Below, one piece after another: positions 33,443-41,790 of a stretch of 64,000 bases of DNA. The stretch is from JBFMGD01 sp040751775. Lineage in GTDB: Bacteria; Bacillota; Dethiobacteria; DTU022. Location: NCBI GenBank assembly GCA_040751775.1, contig JBFMGD010000002.1, positions 53,113 through 117,112 of the forward strand, in the 5' to 3' direction. The position numbers and the translations under genes were made by a program. The notes beneath the pieces were generated by a model. It saw only the letters and a program-made list of their open reading frames with translations, made no database searches and had not been told where the DNA came from. Positions within the stretch are counted from its first letter, which is position 1. Each line of letters opens with the position of its first letter.

Positions 33443-33464
33443 CGGGGACACCATACTTATCCCC
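33443..33464. repeat. REP-like sequence at the toxin breakpoint
   Basis: The 22 bases starting right after the toxin stop read CGGGGACACCATACTTATCCCC (split here as CGGGGACACCA and TACTTATCCCC), with GGGGA/TCCCC ends. GGGGACACCATACTTA is a motif I recall at IS200/RAYT-associated palindromes in many genomes; this was not checked. No transposase is present. The rest of 33465-33741 holds only a gene fragment on the other strand. Confidence 0.4.
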
Positions 33465-33556
33465 ATAAAATGGAATTATATATACGGGTAACTCTCTTCT
33501 GGGTAGTGCTACTTCTTCTCTCTCCCATTGGGCTTTCAGCGTGCTCACAAATCAAG

Positions 33557-33673
33557 TCAAGTGAACTGAGGATTTATATCTCCTGGTCCATGCCGTAATT
33601 CTCTAGCAATGCTTCGACCGGCGTTGGAGACCAGGTCTCGATCTTTAGTAATGATAAAAGTATTGCATTTTAT
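33557..33673 (-). pseudogene. Gene fragment, PIN-like C-terminus
   Basis: On the - strand the frame reads CNTFIITKDRDLVSNAGRSI, then ARELRHGPGDINPQFT and a TGA at 33557-33559. The pattern hydrophobic-ITKDRDLV-Ala-Gly resembles the end of PIN-type or DUF5615-type toxin nucleases. No start or N-terminal part remains. It supports the view that this interval collected several dead defence-type genes. Identification is weak. Confidence 0.35.
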
Positions 33674-33741
33674 ATTGCAGGAATGATAGACTTAAGATGC
33701 ACTGCTTTCTATGCCGGATCACAAGGAAAGGAAGAAGAAAG

Positions 33742-35007
33742 GTGCATGCAGTAATTCTCATGCCAATTTTTCTGTTATTCGTACTGGGCTTCCTTGAACA
33801 GCGCCGGCACCGGCGTAATATCTGCGCTGTGCCCATCCGGATCAATGTCAACGGTATCAGGGGAAAGTCCACGGTTACCCGCCTGATTACCGCCGTTCTC
33901 AAAGAAGCGGGGATCAAGGTGGTCGGCAAAACTACCGGCACGGCGGCGCGGATGCTCTACTGGCACACGGAGAAAGAAGGAGTAATCAAGCGTGATCCGG
34001 AAGGCCCAAATATCAAGGAACAGAAAAGAGTTGTGGCTGAAGCCGCGCGGTTGGGCGCCGATGCTCTGGTCTGTGAATGTATGGCTGTTGAACCCGATTA
34101 CCAGGTTACATTTCAGGAAGAGCTGTTGCAGGCTAATATCGGGGTGATTGTAAACGTCTTTGAAGATCATATGGATCAGATGGGACCGACGCTGCATGAA
34201 GTGGCCGAGGCTCTTGCTTCAACTATACCATGGCATGGACATTTGATATTGCTTGGCAGCAGCCCTTTTAACAATTACTACAACCATGTAGCCGCGCTCA
34301 GAAAGACAAAAGTAGTTCTGGCTGATACGGCAAAAGTAGGCGCGGATTATTTGGAGAAATTTGATTATGTTCTCTTCCCCGAAAATGCCGCGATTGCCCT
34401 GGTCGTGGCTGGATGCCTCGGTATTGATGAAGCGACGGCGTTACGCGGCATGTTGAAAGCGCAGCCCGATCCCGGGGCGCTGCGCATCCTGCCCTTAATC
34501 AAGGCTCAAAATAAAGAGGTTATGCACCTGGTTAACGGCTTTACCGTAAATGATGCCGTTTCGACGATGAAAATCTGGCGATACCTGAAAAAGTCAGGGT
34601 ATGACACCGCTCAATCGATGATCATTATGAACTGCCGTCCTGACCGGGTTGACCGGACCAGGCAGTTTGCGGCGGAGGTATTATCGTTTATTCCCGCGGA
34701 AACCCTGGTTCTGGTGGGGGAAATCACGGCGCCAATCGTTGAAGCGTATGCAAAAAAGGTCATACCGGCTAAACGTTTGCTAAACCTGGAGGGTAAAGCG
34801 GCTCCCGAGGTGTTCGCAATATTGCAGGACTTGATCCCGCGGCACAGTTTGCTTTTCGGTATCGGTAATATTCATGGTGTTGCCGAACCGCTGATGGAAC
34901 TCCTTGAAAAGATGGTCCGGCAGCAGAAGTACGAAACTCCGGTAAAAAAAGAAGCAGTGTCCTATTATACCGCCCGGTTAACGGCAGGGGGAGGAGCAAG
35001 TGTCTAA
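33742..35007 (+). CDS. pgsB: Poly-gamma-glutamate synthase PgsB (CapB)
   Basis: Mur-ligase-like enzyme that polymerises gamma-linked glutamate at the membrane. The 421-residue protein begins with a hydrophobic anchor (AVILMPIFLLFVLGFLEQRR) and has the ATP-binding INVNGIRGKSTVTRLI, VGKTTGTAARMLYW, CECMAVEPDYQ..FQEELLQA, VFEDHMDQMGPTL, NGFTVNDAVST and MNCRPDRVDRTRQFA, matching Bacillus PgsB throughout. I prefer the GTG at 33742, since the membrane anchor starts there and AAGGAAAGGAAG precedes it; an ATG at 33697 is possible. It overlaps pgsC by 8 bases. Confidence 0.95.
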   Translation: MHAVILMPIFLLFVLGFLEQRRHRRNICAVPIRINVNGIRGKSTVTRLITAVLKEAGIKVVGKTTGTAARMLYWHTEKEGVIKRDPEGPNIKEQKRVVAEAARLGADALVCECMAVEPDYQVTFQEELLQANIGVIVNVFEDHMDQMGPTLHEVAEALASTIPWHGHLILLGSSPFNNYYNHVAALRKTKVVLADTAKVGADYLEKFDYVLFPENAAIALVVAGCLGIDEATALRGMLKAQPDPGALRILPLIKAQNKEVMHLVNGFTVNDAVSTMKIWRYLKKSGYDTAQSMIIMNCRPDRVDRTRQFAAEVLSFIPAETLVLVGEITAPIVEAYAKKVIPAKRLLNLEGKAAPEVFAILQDLIPRHSLLFGIGNIHGVAEPLMELLEKMVRQQKYETPVKKEAVSYYTARLTAGGGASV

Positions 35008-35449
35008 CACCGATCTCTATATTGCGATTATTGTCGGGATGGCTTTAAGCTTACTCTACGCGGAGCTAGTGGGGGTAATCCCGGCGGGACTGGTTGTCCC
35101 GGGATACCTGGCCCAAATTTTCAACCAGCCGTTAAGCCTGATCACCGTAACCGTAATCAGCCTGGTTACTTTTCTCATTGTAAAATTCGGTGTAGCCCGT
35201 TATACCATTTTATACGGACGCCGTATGTTCGTGGCCATGCTTTTAACAGCGATTGTCGTTAAATTCATTTTTGATTACACTTATCCGCTGGCACCATTCG
35301 AGGTGTACGAACTGCGCGGCATCGGCGTGGTCGTGCCCGGCCTCATCGCCAACACGATTGCAAAGCAAGGTTTAGTGCATACTTTGAGCAGTACTTACCT
35401 GCTTGGCGGTTTAACTTTTCTGGTTATGCTGGTCTACTATCTGTTTTAA
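35000..35449 (+). CDS. pgsC: Poly-gamma-glutamate biosynthesis protein PgsC (CapC)
   Basis: Integral membrane partner of PgsB. The 149-residue protein is almost entirely hydrophobic with about four to five membrane segments, and has the family signatures ELVGVIPAGLVVPGYLA and ELRGIGVVVPGLIANTIAKQG. The start is GTG at 35000, within the end of pgsB, after GGGGGAGG. Same operon. Confidence 0.94.
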   Translation: MSNTDLYIAIIVGMALSLLYAELVGVIPAGLVVPGYLAQIFNQPLSLITVTVISLVTFLIVKFGVARYTILYGRRMFVAMLLTAIVVKFIFDYTYPLAPFEVYELRGIGVVVPGLIANTIAKQGLVHTLSSTYLLGGLTFLVMLVYYLF

Positions 35450-35459
35450 GGAGCCCTGC

Positions 35460-36674
35460 TTGCCAATGCAAAAAAAGCTTACGTTAAAACAAAAGATGAT
35501 CCGGTTCATTAAAAGGAATAAAAAGAAAACCGGCAGGCAGGTGCCGGCCGCGCTGGTGGCCATGTTAGTACTGGCTCTATTGTTAAGTATAGCGGAGCGG
35601 CCGGTTACAGCCCGCTTTGAGCGCGAACCGGGTGCCGCGCTGGTGGTAACCATGGTTGGTGATATGATGTTTGACCGCCACGTTCAAACAGCGGTGGATC
35701 GCTACGGCTATGAATCCCTGTTTCAGTATGTTAAGCCGCTGTTTTTGGCTTCGGATTATAACACCGGTAATTTTGAGCAGCCGGTTGTCCTCGATGATGG
35801 TTACGCCAAGGCGCCGCACGAGATTAACTTTAAAACTGATGCCGCCGCGGTGAAAATCTTGAAAGAGATGAACTTTACCACCATGAACTTAGCCAACAAT
35901 CACATGCTGGATTACGGGGAAGCGGCACTGCGAGATACTCTCGCTGCCTTTGAGCAAGAAGGGGTCGCCGTTGTCGGGGCGGGTGTTGATCTGGATGAAG
36001 CGATGCGGGTCGATTACCGGACCATTAACGGAGTTAAAATCGCCACACTGGGCTTTACCGATATCTATCCCCTGAACAGTATGCTCGATCAGGCCAAGGA
36101 TGATCCTGCCTTAACCGGTTATACCGCGGCGGCCGGCAGAGCCGGGGTGCTTACCGCGAAACCGTACCGCATCGCTCCCTTGATTCAAAGAGCCCGCCAT
36201 AATGCCGATCTGGTAATCGTGCACATGCACTGGGGCCATGAATATAACAGTACAATTACCGCGCAGGAAAGGGATCTGGCCCGCACGATGGTTGATCTCG
36301 GCGCCGATATTATTATCGGCCATCATCCCCACGTGCTTAAACCGGTGGAGATCTATAACGGTTCAGTGATTTTTTACAGCCTGGGCAACTTCATCTTCGA
36401 TCAGGGTTTTTCCAGGACCAAAATGAGCGCTGTCGCCCAGTACAAGCTCTTTGATGACGGCAGCGCCCGTGTGGAGATCACGCCTTTAAGCATAAGGGAG
36501 GCACACCCACGCCCGCTCAACCCCATTCTCCAATGGGGCTTCGGGTTGAAGATCAGGCGTATCCTGACTAAAGACTTACCTGACGGCGCCGCTCGGATTG
36601 AAGACGGAGGCAAGATTGTGATTTCTCTGGGCGAGGCCGTTCGACAGAAAGAAAAAGAAATAGAAGCTAATTGA
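35460..36674 (+). CDS. pgsA: Poly-gamma-glutamate capsule protein PgsA (CapA)
   Basis: Membrane-anchored metallophosphatase-like protein needed for polymer transport. The 404-residue protein has a basic N-terminus, a membrane anchor (residues about 29-46, ALVAMLVLALLLSIA) and the CapA domain: TMVGDMMFDRHV, NFEQPVV, NLANNHMLDYGEAAL, HMHWGHEYN and IIGHHPHVLKPVE..FYSLGNFIFDQ. A TTG at 35460 or an ATG at 35466 may start it; AAGGAG favours the TTG by spacing. Its stop overlaps the ggt start. Confidence 0.94.
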   Translation: MPMQKKLTLKQKMIRFIKRNKKKTGRQVPAALVAMLVLALLLSIAERPVTARFEREPGAALVVTMVGDMMFDRHVQTAVDRYGYESLFQYVKPLFLASDYNTGNFEQPVVLDDGYAKAPHEINFKTDAAAVKILKEMNFTTMNLANNHMLDYGEAALRDTLAAFEQEGVAVVGAGVDLDEAMRVDYRTINGVKIATLGFTDIYPLNSMLDQAKDDPALTGYTAAAGRAGVLTAKPYRIAPLIQRARHNADLVIVHMHWGHEYNSTITAQERDLARTMVDLGADIIIGHHPHVLKPVEIYNGSVIFYSLGNFIFDQGFSRTKMSAVAQYKLFDDGSARVEITPLSIREAHPRPLNPILQWGFGLKIRRILTKDLPDGAARIEDGGKIVISLGEAVRQKEKEIEAN

Positions 36675-38353
36675 AAAAGGATGAGAATAAAGAGATGCGC
36701 AGCCGTAGAACAATGATCATTGTTTCTTTATACCTTGTTGCAGCCGCCGGACTCTTTTTATACAGTGTTAATTTTGGCTCACCGTTTCAGGGGTTGCCGG
36801 TGAGCAGCGCCCGCGAACAGAGCAGGGAGCAAGGTGAAAGCACCGCCAACGGCTTTGGCGTCAGCGCTTCGCACCACCTGGCTGTTGATGTCGGGATGGA
36901 GATTTTGCGGCAGGGAGGAAACGCGGTGGATGCGGCTGTGGCTGTCGGCTACGCGCTCGGCGTAGTGGAGCCCTATGCTTCGGGGATTGGCGGCGGCGGG
37001 GTGGCGCTGGTTTACCCTTCCGGCGGGAGTGAACCGGTTGTCTTTGATTACCGGGAGAGGGCGTCTTTATCCGGCAAAGTCCCCGCCAGTTATGCCGGCG
37101 TGCCCGGTTTTGTGCTGGGGATGGAAGAGATGCACCGGGAGTACGGCTCCTTACCGCTGTCGATGTTGATCGAGCCTTCGATAAAACTGGCCGCGGAGGG
37201 TTTTGCCATAGACGGTTACCTGGCCGAGCGCTTGAGAACCAATCAGTACCGGATGCCGGTGCATGAGCTGAGACATTTTTACCCGGAGGGCGAGCCCCTG
37301 AAAACCGGGGAGCGATTGGTCCAGACAGCGCTGGCCGAAACATTGCGCACAATTCGGAATCAAGGCGCCGCCGCTTTCTATCGGGGCACCATGGCGGACC
37401 AAGTGGCGGGCCGGGTGCCCGGCCTGGAGCCGGCTGATTTTGCATTGTACCGGGTTGAGCAGAAAGAGCCCCTCACGGTCAGTATCGGTGATTATCATGT
37501 TTATTCGACCCCGGCGCCCTACTCCGGCGCGACTTTACTGCAGATATTGAAGCTGGCCCAGCTGACCGGGGTTAGCGAGGCAACAAACCGGGTCGACTTC
37601 ATTCATACCATGGCCGATATAATTGAAACCAGTTACCAAGAGAGGGCGAAAACTATCGGTGATCCCGCTTTTTCTGAAATTGATGAAAAAGCCCTGGTGA
37701 GCGACGCCCGCATGCAAGAGCTTCTTGCCGGCCTGGCGGAAAGCGGGCTGCCGGGCATTGTTTTTCCCGATCCGGTCCTGGAAGAAGACAAGGACGGAAA
37801 TACCACTCATTACGTTATTGTCGACAGCGAGGGGAACATGGTCTCATCTACCCACAGCATCTCGCAGTTTTTCGGATCGGCGATCTACGTAGACGGTTTC
37901 TTTATGAATAATCAGCTGCGCAACTTTTCCCAAAGTGCCGCGTCGCCGAACCGGGTTGAAGCGGGCAAGGCGCCGCGCAGTTATATGTCTCCCGTGATTA
38001 TCGCCAAAGACGGCCGGCCTTTTATAGGGCTCGGCACACCGGGCGGCAATTGGATACCGATGGTTCTGGGGCAGGTGCTAATTGATTTCATGGCCGGCCG
38101 CAGCCTCGGTGACGCTGTGGAAAAACCGCGTTTTTATGTTTACGATAATAATGTGATCTTTTTTGAAGAAGAGATATCCGGGGAGGAAAAAGAAGCGCTG
38201 CGGGAACGAGGCTACTCGGTGTTTGTTTTAGATGAGCCCGTGGCTACGGCGGTACAGGGGATGGTGCTGGACCTTGAGAGAAACCGCCTCTACGGCGTCT
38301 CTGAATATTACCGCGCCGGGAAATGGAGCGCGGAGCAGATCTCCTGGGACTGA
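36671..38353 (+). CDS. ggt: Gamma-glutamyltransferase (PgsD/CapD-like)
   Basis: N-terminal-nucleophile hydrolase that releases or transfers gamma-glutamyl groups. The 560-residue protein has a membrane anchor (residues about 14-32), QGGNAVDAAVAVGYALGVVEP, SGIGGGGVALV, and the self-cleavage site GNTTHYVIVDSEGNMVSS with the likely catalytic Thr378, then FMNNQLRNFS and GLGTPGGNWIPM. Its place behind pgsBCA suggests it trims or anchors poly-gamma-glutamate rather than glutathione. The TTG start overlaps the pgsA stop (TTGA). Confidence 0.92.
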   Translation: MKKDENKEMRSRRTMIIVSLYLVAAAGLFLYSVNFGSPFQGLPVSSAREQSREQGESTANGFGVSASHHLAVDVGMEILRQGGNAVDAAVAVGYALGVVEPYASGIGGGGVALVYPSGGSEPVVFDYRERASLSGKVPASYAGVPGFVLGMEEMHREYGSLPLSMLIEPSIKLAAEGFAIDGYLAERLRTNQYRMPVHELRHFYPEGEPLKTGERLVQTALAETLRTIRNQGAAAFYRGTMADQVAGRVPGLEPADFALYRVEQKEPLTVSIGDYHVYSTPAPYSGATLLQILKLAQLTGVSEATNRVDFIHTMADIIETSYQERAKTIGDPAFSEIDEKALVSDARMQELLAGLAESGLPGIVFPDPVLEEDKDGNTTHYVIVDSEGNMVSSTHSISQFFGSAIYVDGFFMNNQLRNFSQSAASPNRVEAGKAPRSYMSPVIIAKDGRPFIGLGTPGGNWIPMVLGQVLIDFMAGRSLGDAVEKPRFYVYDNNVIFFEEEISGEEKEALRERGYSVFVLDEPVATAVQGMVLDLERNRLYGVSEYYRAGKWSAEQISWD

Positions 38354-38384
38354 AGACCAGGGATCCGCTAAAACGGGCAAAACT

Positions 38385-38660
38385 GAAGTGATGCCGGGCA
38401 CTGGGCTAACGGTCGATGTACCGGCCGCGGTAATCTGGAAATACCACCGGGGGAAAGCGCACGGCTTAATGGATGTGGTGCTAGCCCCGGAGCTGCAGAT
38501 CGAAACCCAACATTATGCCGACGAGAGCCGGCTGGAGGTTACCGGCAGCCGGGGCGTGATCTTTGTCAACCGCTGCACCGGGCGCCTGCAGAACCGCCCG
38601 CCGGTAATTTCACACCTGCGCCGTCTGCGACGGGTTGGCGCAGGGCCACGGCGGGATGAA
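38385..38660 (+). pseudogene. Gfo/Idh/MocA oxidoreductase, C-terminal fragment
   Basis: In one frame the DNA encodes AAVIWKYHRGKAHGLMDVVL, then APELQIETQHYADESRLEVTGSRGVIFVNRCTGRLQNRPPV. This is the pattern of the C-terminal domain of Gfo/Idh/MocA-family dehydrogenases. There is no Rossmann N-terminal part and the frame has no proper start. The gene has been lost except for this piece, lying between ggt and an aldehyde oxidoreductase remnant. Confidence 0.55.
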
Positions 38661-38739
38661 CTACTCCCTGCCCAGCCTGCCCCGCCGCCGGCGGTGTCGT
38701 GCTCGATTAACCAGATGAATACCGCGAGGAGTGATCCGG

Positions 38740-38973
38740 TTGAACAAAATAATCAGGGTGGATCTTTCAAACAGGACGGTTACCGCGCGGACCAATGCCA
38801 TGCACGCCTTGCCCACCAGGGTGGAGCGTGATTTCAACCGCCGGGCCGGCTTCGGCCCGGCCCACGATCGCCTGCCCGATTTCATGAAAGAAGAGCCCCT
38901 GCCCGGCCTGGGCACCGTCTTCGACGTGCCTGATACGGCGCTGGATCGCCTGCATGAAGAAGAAAGCTTTTAA
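38740..38973 (+). pseudogene. Aldehyde ferredoxin oxidoreductase, internally deleted
   Basis: Tungsten aldehyde oxidoreductases have about 600 residues; this open frame has 77. It starts NKIIRVDLSNRTVTA, the normal N-terminus of the family, and after about 20 residues continues as ERDFNRRAGFGPAHDRLPDF followed by EEPLPG...DTALDRLHEEE, which looks like the family C-terminus. The pterin- and cluster-binding middle is missing, with the frame kept. A TTG start after GAGGAGTG remains. Its stop overlaps the stop of the converging chromate transporter gene. Confidence 0.6.
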
Positions 38974-39500
38974 TATGGAAAGAACAGAAGCCCGAGCAGC
39001 GCTCCCGCGCCGATCAGGTAGAACGGATTAACCTTGCGCAGCACGCTTGCGCTGAACAGCGCCGCCGCGATGATGATGGTGGTCCAGTCGACCAGCGCCG
39101 CCCGGCCCAGGTTATAGGCAGCCAGCATAATTAAGGCGATCAGGGCCGGGCGCAGCCCTTTGAGAAAGCGCTCCGCCCGCGGGTCCCGGATTAACTTCTG
39201 CAGGTAGCGGCCCAGCAGAAGCAGGAGTAACAGTGAAGGTGTTATTACGCCCAGTGTCGCTAAAAGCGAGCCGCCGATTCCGGCCAGCCTGTAGCCGACA
39301 AATGTGGCCGTATTAATGGAGACCGGCCCCGGGGTCATCTCGGCCACAGCGAGAATATCCAGAAATTCGGAAGCGGTGAGCCAGCCCTGCCGGTTGATGA
39401 TTTCCGCTTCCATCAGCGGGATCATAGCATAGCCGCCGCCGATCGTAAAGAGGCCAATTTTGGTGAATGTCCAGTAGAGGGAGAGCAAAAGTGAGAGCAT
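38970..39500 (-). CDS. Chromate transporter, half-size subunit
   Basis: Membrane protein of the CHR family, 176 residues, about five to six hydrophobic segments. It has the family pattern FTKIGLFTIGGGYAMIPLME near the N-terminus and AVAEMTPGPVSINTATFVG. Half-size CHR proteins usually work as pairs encoded by neighbouring genes, and the partner lies 4 bases upstream. Exports chromate or exchanges related anions by homology; the true substrate is not shown. Confidence 0.88.
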   Translation of the reverse strand: MLSLLLSLYWTFTKIGLFTIGGGYAMIPLMEAEIINRQGWLTASEFLDILAVAEMTPGPVSINTATFVGYRLAGIGGSLLATLGVITPSLLLLLLLGRYLQKLIRDPRAERFLKGLRPALIALIMLAAYNLGRAALVDWTTIIIAAALFSASVLRKVNPFYLIGAGALLGLLFFPY

Positions 39501-39503
39501 CGG

Positions 39504-40082
39504 TTAAACGTCCTTCTTCCGAAAGAGGATCAGGCCGGCTGCTCCGCCGATTACCAGCACCGCGATCGGATGAATGCGCAGCAGTACCGTTGCCGCCAGC
39601 AGCACCGCCGCCATAACGGCGCTGATCCAGCCGCGCAGCATCTCCCGGCCCAGCGAAAAAGCGGCTGCGGCAATCAGCGCCACCACCGCCGGGCGCAGCC
39701 CGTAAAAAATCGCCTGCACGTAAACGTTGTCCCGGTAAACCGGCAGGAACAGGGCTACGATCAAAAGGATAATCAATACGGATGGGGTGATTACCCCGAG
39801 GGCCGCGATCACGCCGCCGGATACACCGCGCAGGCGCATGCCGATCTGGATGGCGCTGTTCAGCGCCAGCGCGCCGGGCATACTTTGCGTGATAATCAGA
39901 ATGTCGAAAAAGGTATCGCGGTCGACCCATTTGTGCTTGACGATTGCTTCACGCTGGATTACGGGCAGGATGGCGTAACCGCCGCCGAAGGTAAAGGCGC
40001 CTACTTTTAAAAAAACCAGGAAGATGGTCAGCAGGGTTACCCGCTTTTCGCTTTTTTCAGGCGCTGTTTGTTCATGCTGCAA
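39504..40082 (-). CDS. Chromate transporter, half-size subunit
   Basis: Second CHR half protein, 192 residues. It carries FLKVGAFTFGGGYAILPVIQRE and IITQSMPGALALNSAIQIG, the same fold in opposite arrangement to its neighbour. The start appears to be TTG at 40082, with only a weak binding site, so the start is uncertain. It lies 24 bases downstream of a MarR-family regulator on the same strand, which may control it. Confidence 0.87.
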   Translation of the reverse strand: MQHEQTAPEKSEKRVTLLTIFLVFLKVGAFTFGGGYAILPVIQREAIVKHKWVDRDTFFDILIITQSMPGALALNSAIQIGMRLRGVSGGVIAALGVITPSVLIILLIVALFLPVYRDNVYVQAIFYGLRPAVVALIAAAAFSLGREMLRGWISAVMAAVLLAATVLLRIHPIAVLVIGGAAGLILFRKKDV

Positions 40083-40106
40083 GGAAATACCCCATTCCGC
40101 TTCAAG

Positions 40107-40610
40107 CTATTCTTGCTCCTGGCTGTTGTTGATTTTATAATCCCCGGCGCTCATTTTCTCCAGCTCGGCAAAGCCGCGCATCACCGCCTGCAGTGAAATG
40201 ATCAGGTTTTCCCTTTCATCAGGCCCGAGCCTCTGGGCCAGGTTGTTAAACCGGAAGTGGCGCCGTTCAAAGACGAGGCGCGCCAGCTGCCGGCCGTACG
40301 AGGTGAGGCTGACGCGGACCACCCGCCGGTCTTTCTCATCGCCGCGCCGCCTGACCAGGTTGAGATTGACCAGCCGGTTCACCAAACGGGTGGCGGCGCT
40401 CTCAGCCAGGTAAATCTCCCCGCTCAGTTCGCCCATGGTCAGGTTATCGTTGAAGTGTAAAACCAGCAAGGCATTGATCTGACCCGGGGTGATACCCAGT
40501 CCGGTCAGTTCCCGGTTTTCTTCCGCATTCAGGTAATGCATCAGTTTAGGGAAAATTGCCTGTATTGCCGCCGTAAACTTATCTGTTTCACGATATTCGC
40601 TGCTCATCAT
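40107..40610 (-). CDS. MarR-family transcriptional regulator
   Basis: Winged-helix dimeric regulator of 167 residues. The DNA-binding region is LTMGELSGEIYLAESAATRLVNRLVNLNLVRRR followed by the wing GDEKDRRVVRVSLT. AAGGAG lies 6 bases before the ATG at 40610. It is the first gene of a likely operon with the two chromate transporter genes, so it probably responds to a ligand related to their substrate. An inverted repeat upstream is a candidate operator. Confidence 0.9.
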   Translation of the reverse strand: MMSSEYRETDKFTAAIQAIFPKLMHYLNAEENRELTGLGITPGQINALLVLHFNDNLTMGELSGEIYLAESAATRLVNRLVNLNLVRRRGDEKDRRVVRVSLTSYGRQLARLVFERRHFRFNNLAQRLGPDERENLIISLQAVMRGFAELEKMSAGDYKINNSQEQE

Positions 40611-40657
40611 TACCGGCTCCTTTTCGGGCACAGTATCTTTGCCGTGGTTAACTCACT

Positions 40658-40692
40658 CAAGGCATGCCGTGCTTAGGCCAAGCCTGCCTTGA
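40658..40692 (-). promoter_or_regulatory. Candidate operator upstream of marR
   Basis: CAAGGCA (40658-40664) and TGCCTTG (40686-40692) are perfect 7-base arms with a 21-base centre that itself contains GCTT/AAGC. A TTGACA on the - strand (40731-40726) lies upstream, so the palindrome would cover or follow the promoter of the marR operon. Confidence 0.45.
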
Positions 40693-40786
40693 CTTTATTC
40701 TAGGTTAAGGTATCGGTCGAAAGATGTCAAGCCGTGCTTTAAATCCGGCCATTAGAAATCAGGCCGGCTCACAAATGGCGCAAGAA

Positions 40787-40824
40787 CAATAATAAACCGG
40801 GCGGGAGCGCTCGGTTTATTATTG
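40787..40824 (-). terminator. Long hairpin after the sigma operon
   Basis: CAATAATAAACCG (40787-40799) pairs perfectly with CGGTTTATTATTG (40812-40824) around a 12-base loop, 24 bases past the stop of the last gene on the - strand. No long T-run follows on either strand, so it may protect the mRNA end or act as a weak terminator. Confidence 0.5.
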
Positions 40825-40848
40825 CGCGTTTTAGCCGTGCACGTGTTA

Positions 40849-41790
40849 TTACGGCAGGATGTCGGCCGTGATTTCACTTTGCGTGTTGATATATACCGGC
40901 CAGGTACCCTCGCCTAATGCAAAGGTGCCGTAAGCGCTGTAGCGGGACCAATCTGTTTCGTCCTCCTGCTCGGTGATCTGCCAGCCGGCGTTACCCAGGA
41001 AACCCTGGTGTAGAGTGGTTTTGCCGTGCAGCGTCAGATCCAGCTTGGACGACAACAGTAGTTTAACCCGGCTGAAGGAGTTGATTGACCAGGGGGCTGC
41101 CAGCTGGTTAATTTTTACCTGCAGGTCCTGTTGGCAGAGGGAACCGGAACCCTGCAGATCAAGGGAAACGTTTGCCGGAATCAGAACCGTGCGGCTGACC
41201 CGGCTGACGCCTGAGTTAAAGAGCCCGGCGCGGGCCGGCAGCTGCTTTATACTGATGTAGAGTGTGTTCCCGGAACGGTAGGTTTCGATCGCGCCGGTAT
41301 CGGCCAGCTGTGCCGATTTTTCCGCCGTGGGGGCGTAAACCAGCGCCTGCCCGAAGATTTGAACGCTATCTCCGGCTGCGCTGTGCAGCGCAAGATCTCC
41401 ATCCGTATACGAGAGCACAACCTTTTCGATTCCTTCGAGCGGTATTTCCGCCGCAGGTATGGAAACCGTATGCTCATAAGAGACCAGCCCTTCCCGGATT
41501 GCCGGAATCAGGCCGCTGTAGGTCAGCGCGTATCCGATCAGGCTGAAGATAAAGAAGAGAGCGACCAAAAACATGGAGAAAAAATCATATTTAAGGCGCA
41601 CTTGCTCGCTGCGGAAGAGGAAACCGGCCGCCAGCACTTCGAGACCCAGCAGAATCAGGACCGCCGGCCACCAGTTGATTATAATCTCGAGGGAGGAGGT
41701 GATACCGGAAAACCGGTCCAGCAGCAGCCCGACGCCCATCAACACCAGGACCAAACCCATGGAAAATGAACCGACCCGCCATTGACGCAT
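40849..41790 (-). CDS. Membrane protein with LiaF-like C-terminal region
   Basis: The 313-residue protein has about three to four N-terminal membrane segments (SMGLVLVLMGVGLLL, WWPAVLILLGLEVLA, FFSMFLVALFFIFSLIG) followed by a soluble beta-rich region of about 200 residues. The N-terminal GLVLVLMGVGLLLD..WWPAVLILLG pattern is that of the DUF5668/LiaI-LiaF membrane module seen in cell-envelope stress systems. It is the last gene of the sigma/anti-sigma operon, so a role in envelope sensing is plausible but inferred. Confidence 0.7.
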   Translation of the reverse strand: MRQWRVGSFSMGLVLVLMGVGLLLDRFSGITSSLEIIINWWPAVLILLGLEVLAAGFLFRSEQVRLKYDFFSMFLVALFFIFSLIGYALTYSGLIPAIREGLVSYEHTVSIPAAEIPLEGIEKVVLSYTDGDLALHSAAGDSVQIFGQALVYAPTAEKSAQLADTGAIETYRSGNTLYISIKQLPARAGLFNSGVSRVSRTVLIPANVSLDLQGSGSLCQQDLQVKINQLAAPWSINSFSRVKLLLSSKLDLTLHGKTTLHQGFLGNAGWQITEQEDETDWSRYSAYGTFALGEGTWPVYINTQSEITADILP

